From positions 1,364,001-1,428,000 of the forward strand of contig NZ_LT629786.1 of NCBI RefSeq assembly GCF_900105675.1: DNA of 64,000 nucleotides, in the 5' to 3' direction. Source of the DNA: Pseudomonas synxantha. Its GTDB lineage: Bacteria > Pseudomonadota > Gammaproteobacteria > Pseudomonadales > Pseudomonadaceae. Below are positions 57,272-64,000 of the stretch, one piece after another. The notes beneath the pieces were generated by a model. That model was given only the letters and a program-made list of their open reading frames with translations. It was not told the DNA's origin and searched no databases. Made by a program: the position numbers and the translations under genes. Numbering within the stretch: position 1 is the stretch's first letter; the number at the start of each line of letters is the position of its first letter.

Positions 57272-57774
57272 TTGAGTCTCCGCAGGGCAGGGCTGGCAAT
57301 TTCGCCATCGCTGAGTTGACGCAACGCTTGGCGTGCGCGGGACAGGCGTGACATCACAGTGCCGATGGGCACGTCGAGGATGTCGGCCACGGCCTTATAG
57401 CTCAAGCCTTCGACGGACACCCACAGCAGCAGGGCACGCTGTTCGGCGGTGAGCTGGTCGAAGGCTTGCAGGGTGGATTGGGCCATCACCGTGCGTTCCA
57501 CCGAAGGCTGCGCGTCATCACGGCCGGTGAAGAATTCGAGCATGCGCGCATAGCGTCGGCTGCGGCGGTGGGCGTCGAGGAACTGCCGGTAGAGGATCGA
57601 GAACAGCCATGCGCGCAGGTCACCTTCGATACGTTTATCGGCCCAGGCGATGATCGCCCGTTCCAGGGTTGCCTGCACCAGGTCGTCGGCGCTGCTGGTG
57701 TTGCGCGTCAGCGACACGGCAAAACGCCGCAACCTGGGGATGAGTTCACGTAACTGTTCGTCGAGTTCATGCAT
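57268..57774 (-). CDS. ECF sigma factor (RpoE family)
   Basis: An ECF sigma factor of about 168 residues with region 2 (LVQATLERAIIAWADKRIEGDLRAWLFSILYRQFLD) and region 4 (LSYKAVADILDVPIGTVMSRLSRARQAL). An upstream in-frame GTG at 57792 would add 6 residues, but the predicted -10 element ends at 57808, leaving too short a leader; the ATG at 57774 is preferred. It is divergent from a catalase-like gene; both sides have the motif GGAATA-N15-CGTCTT, so it probably controls itself and that gene. Confidence 0.88.
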   Translation of the reverse strand: MHELDEQLRELIPRLRRFAVSLTRNTSSADDLVQATLERAIIAWADKRIEGDLRAWLFSILYRQFLDAHRRSRRYARMLEFFTGRDDAQPSVERTVMAQSTLQAFDQLTAEQRALLLWVSVEGLSYKAVADILDVPIGTVMSRLSRARQALRQLSDGEIASPALRRLK

Positions 57775-57807
57775 GGGTGTCTGGCTGGTCACTACGCTGG
57801 GTCTAGA

Positions 57808-57889
57808 AAGACGTCCGGCGTTAAAGGTTATTCCACTGCCCGCAAAATAATTCGAAGGTCAGGGAATAGAGCAAATCGGCGTTCGTCTT
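57808..57889. promoter_or_regulatory. Divergent pair of identical ECF promoters
   Basis: On the plus strand GGAATA (57863-57868), 15 bases, CGTCTT (57884-57889). On the minus strand GGAATA (57834-57829), 15 bases, CGTCTT (57813-57808). Both -35 and -10 elements and spacers agree exactly. One reads into the peroxidase gene, the other into the sigma factor gene, indicating autoregulation. Confidence 0.82.
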
Positions 57890-57941
57890 AATGCTCCGAC
57901 CTTATGTTTCACCCTCAGGCCACTGGCCCTGGAGTTCCTGC

Positions 57942-59024
57942 ATGGTAGATCACTCATCACCCCCCCGTCCTCCATTGAGCACTACGAGCCTGCTCGTACG
58001 TCTGGCGGGTATCGGCGCTGTGGTTGCCGTTGTCGCTGGGGCATTTGCCTACGTCAACGGCACCCTCGACCCACAACGCCTGCGGCCAAAAACCTTGGTC
58101 AATGCCCTGGAAACCAATAACGGCGTACACCCAGGCTTTCGCCGTAACCACGCCAAGGGCGTGTGCGTGGCCGGTTACTTCGAGAGCAGTGCCGAGGCGC
58201 GTGCGTACTCCAGTGCCCAAGTGTTCAGCGCGGCCAAGACCCCGGTCATCGGCCGGTTTGCCTTGCCCAGTGGCAACCCTTATGCACCGGACAGCAGTGT
58301 GCCGATCCGCAGTTTTGCCGTGCAGTTCAGCCAAGCCAACGGCCAGCAGTGGCGCACCGGCATGAACAGCATGCCGGTGTTCCCGGTCGGCACCCCCGAG
58401 GCGTTCTACCAGTTGCTCAAGGCGGGCGCGCCGGATCCGGCCACTGGCAAGCCGAACCCGGCCAATATGCCGGCATTTTTTGCCGCGCACCCGGAGACGG
58501 CGCCGTTCCTGGCGTGGGTCAAGACCGCCAAGCCATCGGCCAGTTATGCGACTGAAACCTATAACGGCATCAATGCGTTTTACCTGGTGAGCGCCGATGG
58601 CAAACGCCAGGCCGTGCGCTGGGGCGTGGTGCCGCTCAGCCAGGACGCACCGGGCGATACTGCGCCGGATGGCGCCGATTTCCTCGAGAAAGATCTGGTG
58701 CAACGCCTCGCCGCCGGGCCGTTGCGTTGGCAATTGAACATGACCCTGGCCAACCCCGGCGACCCGCTGGATGATGCGAGCAAGACCTGGGCCGGCGAGC
58801 ACAGGGTGCTGAACGCCGGCACCCTGGTGCTGCAAAGCAGCCAGCCACAGGCAGACGGTGATTGCCGCGATATCAACTTTGACCCGCTGATTTTGCCCAG
58901 CGGCATCGAGGCCTCCAATGACCCGTTGCTGGCTGCCCGCTCCGCCGCGTATGCCAGTTCGTACCTGCGCCGCGCCGGTGAAGTCAGCCCGTTGCACAGC
59001 GCCCCTCAGGAGTCGCAGCCATGA
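57942..59024 (+). CDS. Catalase-family peroxidase (SrpA-like), exported
   Basis: A 360-residue small catalase-related heme peroxidase with an N-terminal membrane anchor or signal (LVRLAGIGAVVAVVAGAFAYV). The catalase-type start of the domain with its distal His is GVHPGFRRNHAKGVCVAGYF, and the Asn is in RSFAVQF...NSMPVFPV. Such proteins are periplasmic and remove peroxides. The ATG at 57942 has GGAG seven bases upstream. It overlaps the next gene, a cytochrome b561, by four bases and is under the ECF promoter. Confidence 0.9.
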   Translation: MVDHSSPPRPPLSTTSLLVRLAGIGAVVAVVAGAFAYVNGTLDPQRLRPKTLVNALETNNGVHPGFRRNHAKGVCVAGYFESSAEARAYSSAQVFSAAKTPVIGRFALPSGNPYAPDSSVPIRSFAVQFSQANGQQWRTGMNSMPVFPVGTPEAFYQLLKAGAPDPATGKPNPANMPAFFAAHPETAPFLAWVKTAKPSASYATETYNGINAFYLVSADGKRQAVRWGVVPLSQDAPGDTAPDGADFLEKDLVQRLAAGPLRWQLNMTLANPGDPLDDASKTWAGEHRVLNAGTLVLQSSQPQADGDCRDINFDPLILPSGIEASNDPLLAARSAAYASSYLRRAGEVSPLHSAPQESQP

Positions 59025-59560
59025 ATGCCCAGCCCCGCTTTTTTGCCCCCCTGGCACGTCTGCTGCACTGGCTGATGGCGCTGATGGTCATTGCCATGCT
59101 GTTTATCGGCGCGGGGTTGGCCGCGTCAGTGTCTGAGCGCCATGAGTGGTTGATCCACCTGCACAAGCCGCTGGGGATCGCGATCCTGGCCCTGGTGATC
59201 GTGCGGTTGGTGGTGCGCTTTTGCACACGACAGCCGCCGTTGCCAGCGGATTTGCCCGCGTGGCAAGTGTTGGCGGCCAAGGCTTCCCATGTGCTGCTGT
59301 ATGCGTTGATGCTGGTGTTGCCGCTGCTGGGCTGGGCGATGATTTCGGCCGCCGGTGATCCGGTGATGCTCAGCAGTAACGTGCAACTGCCCGCGCTGGT
59401 CGGGGCGAATGCGCCATTGTTTGCGCTGTTGCGCAAGGCTCACGGCTATCTCGCCTACCTGTTGTTTCTCACGGTACTGGTGCACTTGGCGGCGGCGTTG
59501 TTCCACGGTTTGATCCGCCGCGATGGTGTCTTGCAAAGCATGACCGGCACCAAGGACTGA
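59021..59560 (+). CDS. Cytochrome b561 family protein (partner of the peroxidase)
   Basis: A 179-residue four-helix membrane cytochrome with heme-ligand candidates in RLLHWLMALMV, WLIHLHKPLGI, ASHVLLYALM and LVHLAAALFHGL. It is coupled by an ATGA overlap to the peroxidase gene. I infer that it carries electrons from quinol to the periplasmic peroxidase. A paralogue lies at 44358. Confidence 0.9.
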   Translation: MNAQPRFFAPLARLLHWLMALMVIAMLFIGAGLAASVSERHEWLIHLHKPLGIAILALVIVRLVVRFCTRQPPLPADLPAWQVLAAKASHVLLYALMLVLPLLGWAMISAAGDPVMLSSNVQLPALVGANAPLFALLRKAHGYLAYLLFLTVLVHLAAALFHGLIRRDGVLQSMTGTKD

Positions 59561-59568
59561 TGGTTTTT

Positions 59569-59598
59569 TGTGGCGAGCGGGACGGCCCGCTCGCCACA
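59569..59598. terminator. Hairpin between convergent cytochrome b561 and M14 genes
   Basis: A perfect 13-bp stem TGTGGCGAGCGGG / CCCGCTCGCCACA with a 4-base loop. No T-run follows on either strand, so it may act as a transcription block or RNA 3'-end stabiliser rather than a textbook terminator. Confidence 0.55.
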
Positions 59599-59603
59599 GG
59601 TGA

Positions 59604-60755
59604 TCAGCGCAAAAGGCCGACGATATCAGCGACGCTGCTCAAGACGTCCTTGCCCAGCTGTTTCGAGCGATCGCCTGACCAGCCGGTGCGCAGGTTGGGT
59701 GCGTCGTCGTTGTCCTTGAAGGGCATCTCCAGGGTCAGGGACAGGCAGTCATATTTCTCACCAACCGCGTTGCAGGCCAAGGTCATGTTGGCTTCGCCCG
59801 GCAGGTCGCGGGTGTAGCCGTGGGTGGTCTGGAAGTCCCGGGTCAGGTGGCTCAGATGGCGGCGGAAGTGTTTTTCCAGGGCTTCGATGCGCGGTGTGTA
59901 GCCGGGGTTGCCTTCGCAGCCGGCGGTGAAGACGTAGGGGATCTCTTCGTCGCCGTGGATATCGAGGAACAGGTCCACGCCGTATTTTTCCATCTGTTCC
60001 TGGACGAACAGGACTTCCGGGCTGAGTTCCTGGCTGGCGCTCTGCCAGGCGCGATTGAGGTCCTGGCCCATGGCATTGGTGCGCAGGTGGCCATGGAAGG
60101 CGCCATCGGGGTTCATGTTCGGGACCAGGTACAGGTCAGCCGCGGCCAGCAGCTTTTTCAGCTCGTCGTCGCCGTCCTGTTGCAGGCGTTCGATCACGCC
60201 TTCCATAAACCATTCGGCCATGTGTTCGCCGGGGTGCTGCTGGGCAATGATCCATACTTTGCGGCGACCTTCGCCCCCTTTGCCCCGTCGTAGCAGTTGG
60301 ATATCGCGGCCTTCGGCGCTCTTGCCGGTGGCGAGCAGGGTGACGCCGGCGTACTTCAGGGCTTGATCGATCAGCCAGTCGTGGCGTTCACGGCTGTAGG
60401 GTTCGAAATAGGCAAACCAGACGTGTTTTTCCCGGGTCTGGAGGGTGATATGCAGGATCTCGCCGTCGAAACGCGTCGGTACCCGGAACCAGTTGATATG
60501 GTCGTAAGACGCCACGGCGTTGTACCCGCTCCAGGCATGTCTGTAGGACGAGCGACCCGCGTTGCTCAGGCGAAAGGTGTGGGTATGCCCCACGTGCATG
60601 CCTTCGGCCTTGAAGTGGAACCATTGGAAGTGATCGCTGCGGGTATCGGGTTTGATTGCCAGCAACAACTGATAGGCATCGCTGGCATCCAGGACCTGGA
60701 TGTTGCCGCTGTCGAAGTCGGTGCTGATCTTGATGGAGGTCAAGGCCACGGTCAT
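59604..60755 (-). CDS. M14 metallocarboxypeptidase, cytosolic-carboxypeptidase-like
   Basis: A 383-residue zinc carboxypeptidase of the M14 family with an N-terminal beta-sandwich domain (residues about 1-120) as in cytosolic carboxypeptidases (CCP). The zinc ligands are in QQHPGEHMAEW (HxxE) and DIHGDEEIP (His); the catalytic Glu is in LTLEMPFKD. No signal peptide is seen, so it acts in the cytosol. The substrate is unknown. It is a single gene, convergent with the peroxidase operon. Confidence 0.92.
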   Translation of the reverse strand: MTVALTSIKISTDFDSGNIQVLDASDAYQLLLAIKPDTRSDHFQWFHFKAEGMHVGHTHTFRLSNAGRSSYRHAWSGYNAVASYDHINWFRVPTRFDGEILHITLQTREKHVWFAYFEPYSRERHDWLIDQALKYAGVTLLATGKSAEGRDIQLLRRGKGGEGRRKVWIIAQQHPGEHMAEWFMEGVIERLQQDGDDELKKLLAAADLYLVPNMNPDGAFHGHLRTNAMGQDLNRAWQSASQELSPEVLFVQEQMEKYGVDLFLDIHGDEEIPYVFTAGCEGNPGYTPRIEALEKHFRRHLSHLTRDFQTTHGYTRDLPGEANMTLACNAVGEKYDCLSLTLEMPFKDNDDAPNLRTGWSGDRSKQLGKDVLSSVADIVGLLR

Positions 60756-61027
60756 AGTCTGGTTGCCTGAATATGAGTGATGTGGCGGCTATATTACACA
60801 GGCCTCAGGCAAAACCTGGATGCAAAATTGTTGCACGAGGGAGGGGGCGTCATCCCTGACGCCGCCGCAGCTTAGAGTCTATGAGATTGATTCTCAAGCG
60901 CTAAATCGCAAAGATCCGGGCTAGGGCAGTCGAGTGGCTTTCTTTAGGCGATAGTCTTTTGCTACCATGCGCGCCATCAAGCAACACACAGTCTTCATTA
61001 GCCTGAAGCCATGCCAGGAAAACTGGC
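60756..61027. other. Intergenic region with a Fur-box-like dyad
   Basis: I find no gene in these 272 bases. At 60882-60896 the dyad TGAGATTGATTCTCA resembles half-sites of the ferric uptake regulator Fur. The rest shows no strong hairpin. It separates the M14 gene start from the prrF-type sRNA. Confidence 0.45.
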
Positions 61028-61142
61028 AAAAAAAAGACCCGGCCAAAGAGCCGGGTCAAAAACCGTGATTAGCCTGATGAGGAGATATTCCAAGAGTCCG
61101 ACCTAAGGTCTCTTGGTCTATCGACTGATCTCGCGATCAGCT
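61028..61142 (-). ncRNA. prrF: PrrF-type iron-responsive small RNA
   Basis: Read on the minus strand this is a transcript of about 115 bases with the segment GATCGCGAGATCAG near the 5' end, the conserved core ATATCTCCTCATCAGGCTAA, then CACGGTTTTTGACCCGG and a terminator GACCCGGC-N6-GCCGGGTC with a T-run. This matches what I know of PrrF1/PrrF2 of Pseudomonas aeruginosa (about 116 bases). It represses iron-containing, non-essential proteins under iron starvation. A Fur box overlaps its promoter (61149-61168). Assignment rests on memory of the conserved core and on context. Confidence 0.88.
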
Positions 61143-61148
61143 GGGTCC

Positions 61149-61168
61149 AATAATAATCATTATCATTT
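61149..61168 (-). promoter_or_regulatory. Fur box of the prrF promoter
   Basis: AATAATAATCATTATCATTT closely fits the Fur consensus GATAATGATAATCATTATC. It lies just upstream of the predicted prrF transcription start (about 61142, minus strand), so iron-loaded Fur would block transcription. Confidence 0.88.
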
Positions 61169-61220
61169 GCAAGCCAAATGTTTTTATCCGTGGGATAGAA
61201 ATATTTTTCCTTGACGCCTG

Positions 61221-61571
61221 TCACGCGTTCGCCTTGGCCGCTGGCCCTTGCAACGACCGCTCCACCATCGCCTTGGCCATATCAATCAAATACACCACGG
61301 AAAACGCCAGGTCGCGTTGATTGCCTTGATGGCTGCACGCTGATTCATAGGCGGTTGCCGCTGCACTGCGCAACAGGTCCGAGGCATGCACCAGGGCTTC
61401 CTCCTGGCTGATGCCCGGTTTGATCAGGAACATGGCGTCATCCTGGGCCGGCGCCGACATCTCTTCTTTCAAGTAATAGTCCAACGCGCGCTGGGCCGCA
61501 CCGCTGTTGTGCATGTCGTGTAATTCAACGTGTTCAGGTGTTTCGGGCAATGGATACGGGCTGTTCGTCAT
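61221..61571 (-). CDS. DUF6124-like small protein
   Basis: A 116-residue cytosolic protein with the pattern typical of the Pseudomonas-restricted DUF6124/DUF3077-type families: a short variable start, FLIKPGISQEEALVHASDLLRSAAATAYESA in the middle, and the helical end DLAFSVVYLIDMAKAMVERSLQG. Function unknown. It lies next to prrF on the same strand, with its stop about 50 bases upstream of the Fur box. Confidence 0.75.
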   Translation of the reverse strand: MTNSPYPLPETPEHVELHDMHNSGAAQRALDYYLKEEMSAPAQDDAMFLIKPGISQEEALVHASDLLRSAAATAYESACSHQGNQRDLAFSVVYLIDMAKAMVERSLQGPAAKANA

Positions 61572-61701
61572 AAGCGGCAGTACTCCGGTGGGTGTCGAAA
61601 TCCTTAGGCTTGATGATAGTACGTATCGTATTTATGTCGTTTTATGGATTACTACAAACTGTTTATTGCCCTGAAAAATACGCGCCGTATCGTCAGGCGC
61701 C

Positions 61702-62337
61702 ATGGATAACTGGATAGCATTGGTCAAGGCCAACATGAAAGACCGCAAGGTCACGCAAGGCGAACTGGCGGAACGCCTGGGCATGTCCCAGGGCGGTGTC
61801 GGCCACTGGCTCAACAAACGCCGCGTACCGAGCCTGGCGGACATGAACCGGGTGCTAGCGGAACTAGGGTTGGGGGACCTGGAAGTGGCGCTCGAGATTC
61901 GCGAGCGGGCCGCAACAGAGGCGACGTTGCAACGACGCTACAACCCGTATTTCCGCTACCCGGTCAGCGACTGGAAGCAGGCGTGCGAGTTGCGCGAAGA
62001 GCGGGCGGCCTATGGAACGAGTCGCTACGAATTGACCGATTACCACGCTCAAGGCAAGGCGTTCTGGCTACCGGTGACGAGCGATGCCATGACTGCCCCC
62101 ACGGGCCTGAGCATCGGTGCCGGGATGATGATCCTGGTGGACCCGGCCATCGAGCCCGAACCCGGCAAACTGGTGGTTGCCCAATGGGCTGGCAGCCCCC
62201 AGGCGACCTTTCGCCAATTGCAGGAAGAAAGCGGCCAGCGTTACCTGGTGCCGCTCAATCCTACTTACCCCAAGGCGCTGCTCACCGAGGATTGCCGCAT
62301 CCTGGGGGTAGTGGTGCAAGCCACGGCGAAGTTCTAG
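61702..62337 (+). CDS. XRE/S24 LexA-like repressor without self-cleavage residues
   Basis: A 211-residue protein with a Cro/CI-type helix-turn-helix (VTQGELAERLGMSQGGVGHWLNKRRVPSL) and an S24-peptidase-like C-terminal domain (MILVDPAIEPEPGKLVVAQ ... YLVPLNPTYPKALL), related to phage CI and PrtR repressors. At the place of the catalytic Ser (usually G-D/H-S-M) it reads VTSDAMTAP, so Ala replaces Ser; the Lys region reads ATFRQLQEE without Lys. It should not cleave itself in the SOS response. No phage genes adjoin it. Its TAG stop overlaps that of the convergent carboxylase gene in the palindrome CTAG. Confidence 0.85.
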   Translation: MDNWIALVKANMKDRKVTQGELAERLGMSQGGVGHWLNKRRVPSLADMNRVLAELGLGDLEVALEIRERAATEATLQRRYNPYFRYPVSDWKQACELREERAAYGTSRYELTDYHAQGKAFWLPVTSDAMTAPTGLSIGAGMMILVDPAIEPEPGKLVVAQWAGSPQATFRQLQEESGQRYLVPLNPTYPKALLTEDCRILGVVVQATAKF

Positions 62338-64000
62338 CCGGCCGTTTCAAGCTCCACCAGCGCGCTGCCTTCAGCCACCATTTCACCTTCCATGCAGAAC
62401 AGCGCCTTGACCACTCCAGCCTGGGGCGCACGGATGCTGTGTTCCATCTTCATGGCTTCCAGCACCACTAGTTGAGTGCCAGCCTCGACCGTTTGGCCTA
62501 TCTCTACCAATACGCGCACGATGCTGCCGTTCATCGGAGCGGTAAGGCCGCCTTGATGGGATTGCCCGGCCTCCACCGCCGCAATCGGATCGAACAGGCT
62601 GACCGCATGCATCTCACCGTCCCAACGCAGGTACAGGCTGCTTGCACTGCGGACCGCCAGGTGAGCACGGCGCACCCCTTGGTGCTCGATCAGCAATTGC
62701 TCGCCGCACAGCTGTGACGCGTGCCCCGCTAATGTCACCAGCCGATCCTGCCCATTGCAACTCAGGTGCAGCGAAACCTCGGCCGGCAGGCCCGCACGAA
62801 AGCCCTGGTTATTGGCCCACGGGCCATCGCCCGTCGGCAGGCTCTGCATAAACGCCGAGCCCGCCGCCTGCCAGAACGCATCGCTTAATGCACCGGGCGC
62901 CGGTAACAGCTCTTCCTGATAACGAGGGATAAAGCCGGTATCCAGTTCGGCGGCCGCAAACGCGGGATGACCGATGATGCGTCGCAGAAAACCCAGGTTA
63001 GTCTTGAGCCCGCCGACTGCAAACTCGTCGAGCATGCTCAGTAACCGCAAACGCGCCTGTTCACGGTCTTCGCCCCAGGCAATCAACTTGCCCAGCATCG
63101 GGTCGTAGAAGGGCGACACGTCGTCGCCTTGCTCGACACCGCTGTCCACTCGGCGGCCCGGGCCTGGGTCGGACTCGCGGTACAGCGCCAGGTGCCCGGT
63201 GGCCGGCAGGAAGTCATTGGCCGGGTCTTCGGCATACAGCCGTACTTCAATCGCATGGCCGATCAACGGCACTTGGTCTTGAGTGATGGGCAGCGCCTCG
63301 CCCTGGGCCACCCGGATCTGCCAGGCCACCAGGTCCAGACCGGTGATTGCCTCGGTCACCGGGTGTTCCACTTGCAGTCGCGTGTTCATCTCCATGAAGA
63401 AAAACTCGCCACGGGCATCCAGCAGAAATTCCACCGTACCTGCGCCGACATAACCGATGGCCTGGGCCGCACGCACGGCTGCTTCGCCCATGGCCTTGCG
63501 TTGCTCGACACTTAAGCCCGGCGCCGGGGCTTCTTCGACGACTTTTTGATGGCGACGCTGGATCGAGCAGTCGCGCTCATTGAGGTACAGGCAGTGGCCA
63601 TGCTGGTCGGCAAACACCTGGATCTCGACATGCCGCGGCTTGAGCAGGTATTTCTCCACCAGCATCTGCCCATTGCCGAAAGATGACAGCGCTTCGCGCT
63701 GGGCAGAGGCCAGGGCTTCGGCCAATTGGCTGACATCCTCGACCACCTTCATGCCCTTGCCGCCGCCGCCGGCCGTGGCCTTGAGCAGTACCGGGTAGCC
63801 GATACGCTCACAGGCGGCGCGGAAGGTTTCCAGGTCCTGGGCCTCGCCGTGGTAACCCGGCACCAGCGGTACGCCGGCGGTTTCCATCAGGGCCTTGGCC
63901 GCCGATTTGCTGCCCATGGCGTCGATGGCCGAGGCGGGCGGGCCGAGGAAAATCAAGCCGGCGGCCTCGATGGCGCGGGCGAAGCCAGCGTTTTCCGAGA
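62334..64000 (-). CDS. liuD: Methylcrotonyl-CoA carboxylase biotin-containing (alpha) subunit, 5' end outside window
   Basis: The last 555 or so codons of a biotin-dependent carboxylase subunit; the gene continues beyond the right edge (the frame is open to 64000), so the N-terminus is missing. Visible parts: ATP-grasp biotin carboxylase (KATAGGGGKGMKVV, EMNTRLQVEHPVTE), a BT-type middle region, and the biotinyl domain with the biotin Lys in LEAMKMEHSI close to the C-terminus. This layout fits LiuD/MccA, which carboxylates 3-methylcrotonyl-CoA in leucine and isovalerate breakdown. The rest of the liu operon should lie to the right. Confidence 0.87.
   Translation of the reverse strand, partial: SENAGFARAIEAAGLIFLGPPASAIDAMGSKSAAKALMETAGVPLVPGYHGEAQDLETFRAACERIGYPVLLKATAGGGGKGMKVVEDVSQLAEALASAQREALSSFGNGQMLVEKYLLKPRHVEIQVFADQHGHCLYLNERDCSIQRRHQKVVEEAPAPGLSVEQRKAMGEAAVRAAQAIGYVGAGTVEFLLDARGEFFFMEMNTRLQVEHPVTEAITGLDLVAWQIRVAQGEALPITQDQVPLIGHAIEVRLYAEDPANDFLPATGHLALYRESDPGPGRRVDSGVEQGDDVSPFYDPMLGKLIAWGEDREQARLRLLSMLDEFAVGGLKTNLGFLRRIIGHPAFAAAELDTGFIPRYQEELLPAPGALSDAFWQAAGSAFMQSLPTGDGPWANNQGFRAGLPAEVSLHLSCNGQDRLVTLAGHASQLCGEQLLIEHQGVRRAHLAVRSASSLYLRWDGEMHAVSLFDPIAAVEAGQSHQGGLTAPMNGSIVRVLVEIGQTVEAGTQLVVLEAMKMEHSIRAPQAGVVKALFCMEGEMVAEGSALVELETAG

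Noticed and set aside
61702..62337. Prophage indicated by a CI-like repressor
   Set aside because: No integrase, structural or lysis genes lie on either side; the neighbours are a DUF6124-like gene and liuD.

Overview
The window is chromosomal DNA of a fluorescent pseudomonad, most likely the Pseudomonas fluorescens group. The evidence is the high GC content, the gene orders tRNA(Arg-His-Leu-His)-tig-clpP-clpX-lon-hupB-ppiD and phnW/phnX beside a LysR gene, a PrrF-type iron-responsive sRNA, and REP/REPIN repeats with a REP-associated tyrosine transposase.

Layout. 1-4.2 kb: NCS1 nucleobase/hydantoin permease and a carbamoylase-type amidohydrolase, then REPINs around a RAYT gene. 4.2-10 kb: an RND efflux operon read leftward (permease, adaptor, outer-membrane lipoprotein). 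10.2-13.8 kb: a frameshifted lipoprotein gene, a C39-like lipoprotein without its catalytic residues, pbpG and folD. 13.9-23.5 kb: tRNA cluster and the protein-quality-control block tig, clpP, clpX, lon (with a sigma-32-type promoter), hupB, a decayed tRNA-Asp and ppiD. 23.5-28.1 kb: nhaA, an MFS exporter with a divergent LysR gene, and a DUF2242 lipoprotein. 28.1-32.4 kb: an unusual 2-oxoacid dehydrogenase locus made of a full-length E1 (aceE paralogue), a MarR regulator, and a stand-alone gene for only the C-terminal part of E1. Perfect or near palindromes of one type lie upstream of both E1 genes. 32.6-38.1 kb: a 28-residue acidic micro-ORF, an AraC regulator, a cysteine-free nitrilase-like membrane protein, fadH, and a D-cysteine desulfhydrase/ACC deaminase-type gene.

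38.1-43.9 kb is the most notable locus: a leftward, comparatively AT-rich five-gene operon, idi - dxs - C-methyltransferase - class I terpene synthase - Rieske oxygenase. The first four genes have the same content and order as the sodorifen cluster (sodA-D) of Serratia plymuthica, which makes a C-methylated C16 terpene from farnesyl diphosphate. The fifth gene, a Rieske oxygenase, suggests an oxidised product. The operon appears inserted between housekeeping genes.

44.3-51.2 kb: cytochrome b561, phosphonate (2-aminoethylphosphonate) degradation genes phnX and phnW with a divergent LysR regulator, a second LysR gene, an OPA-family transporter and a YebC/PmpR paralogue. 51.2-54 kb: a large imperfect inverted repeat interrupted by an IS3-family element. 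54-60.8 kb: an LRR-kinase gene translationally coupled to a ZapE/AFG1-type ATPase, an ECF sigma/anti-sigma pair divergent from a catalase-like peroxidase/cytochrome b561 operon (both sides carry the same promoter motif), and an M14 carboxypeptidase. 60.8-64 kb: prrF-type sRNA with a Fur box, a DUF6124-like protein, an S24/XRE repressor lacking the self-cleavage residues, and the 3' part of the methylcrotonyl-CoA carboxylase biotin subunit gene, which runs off the right edge.

All assignments are from reading motifs, gene order and start sites; no database search was possible.
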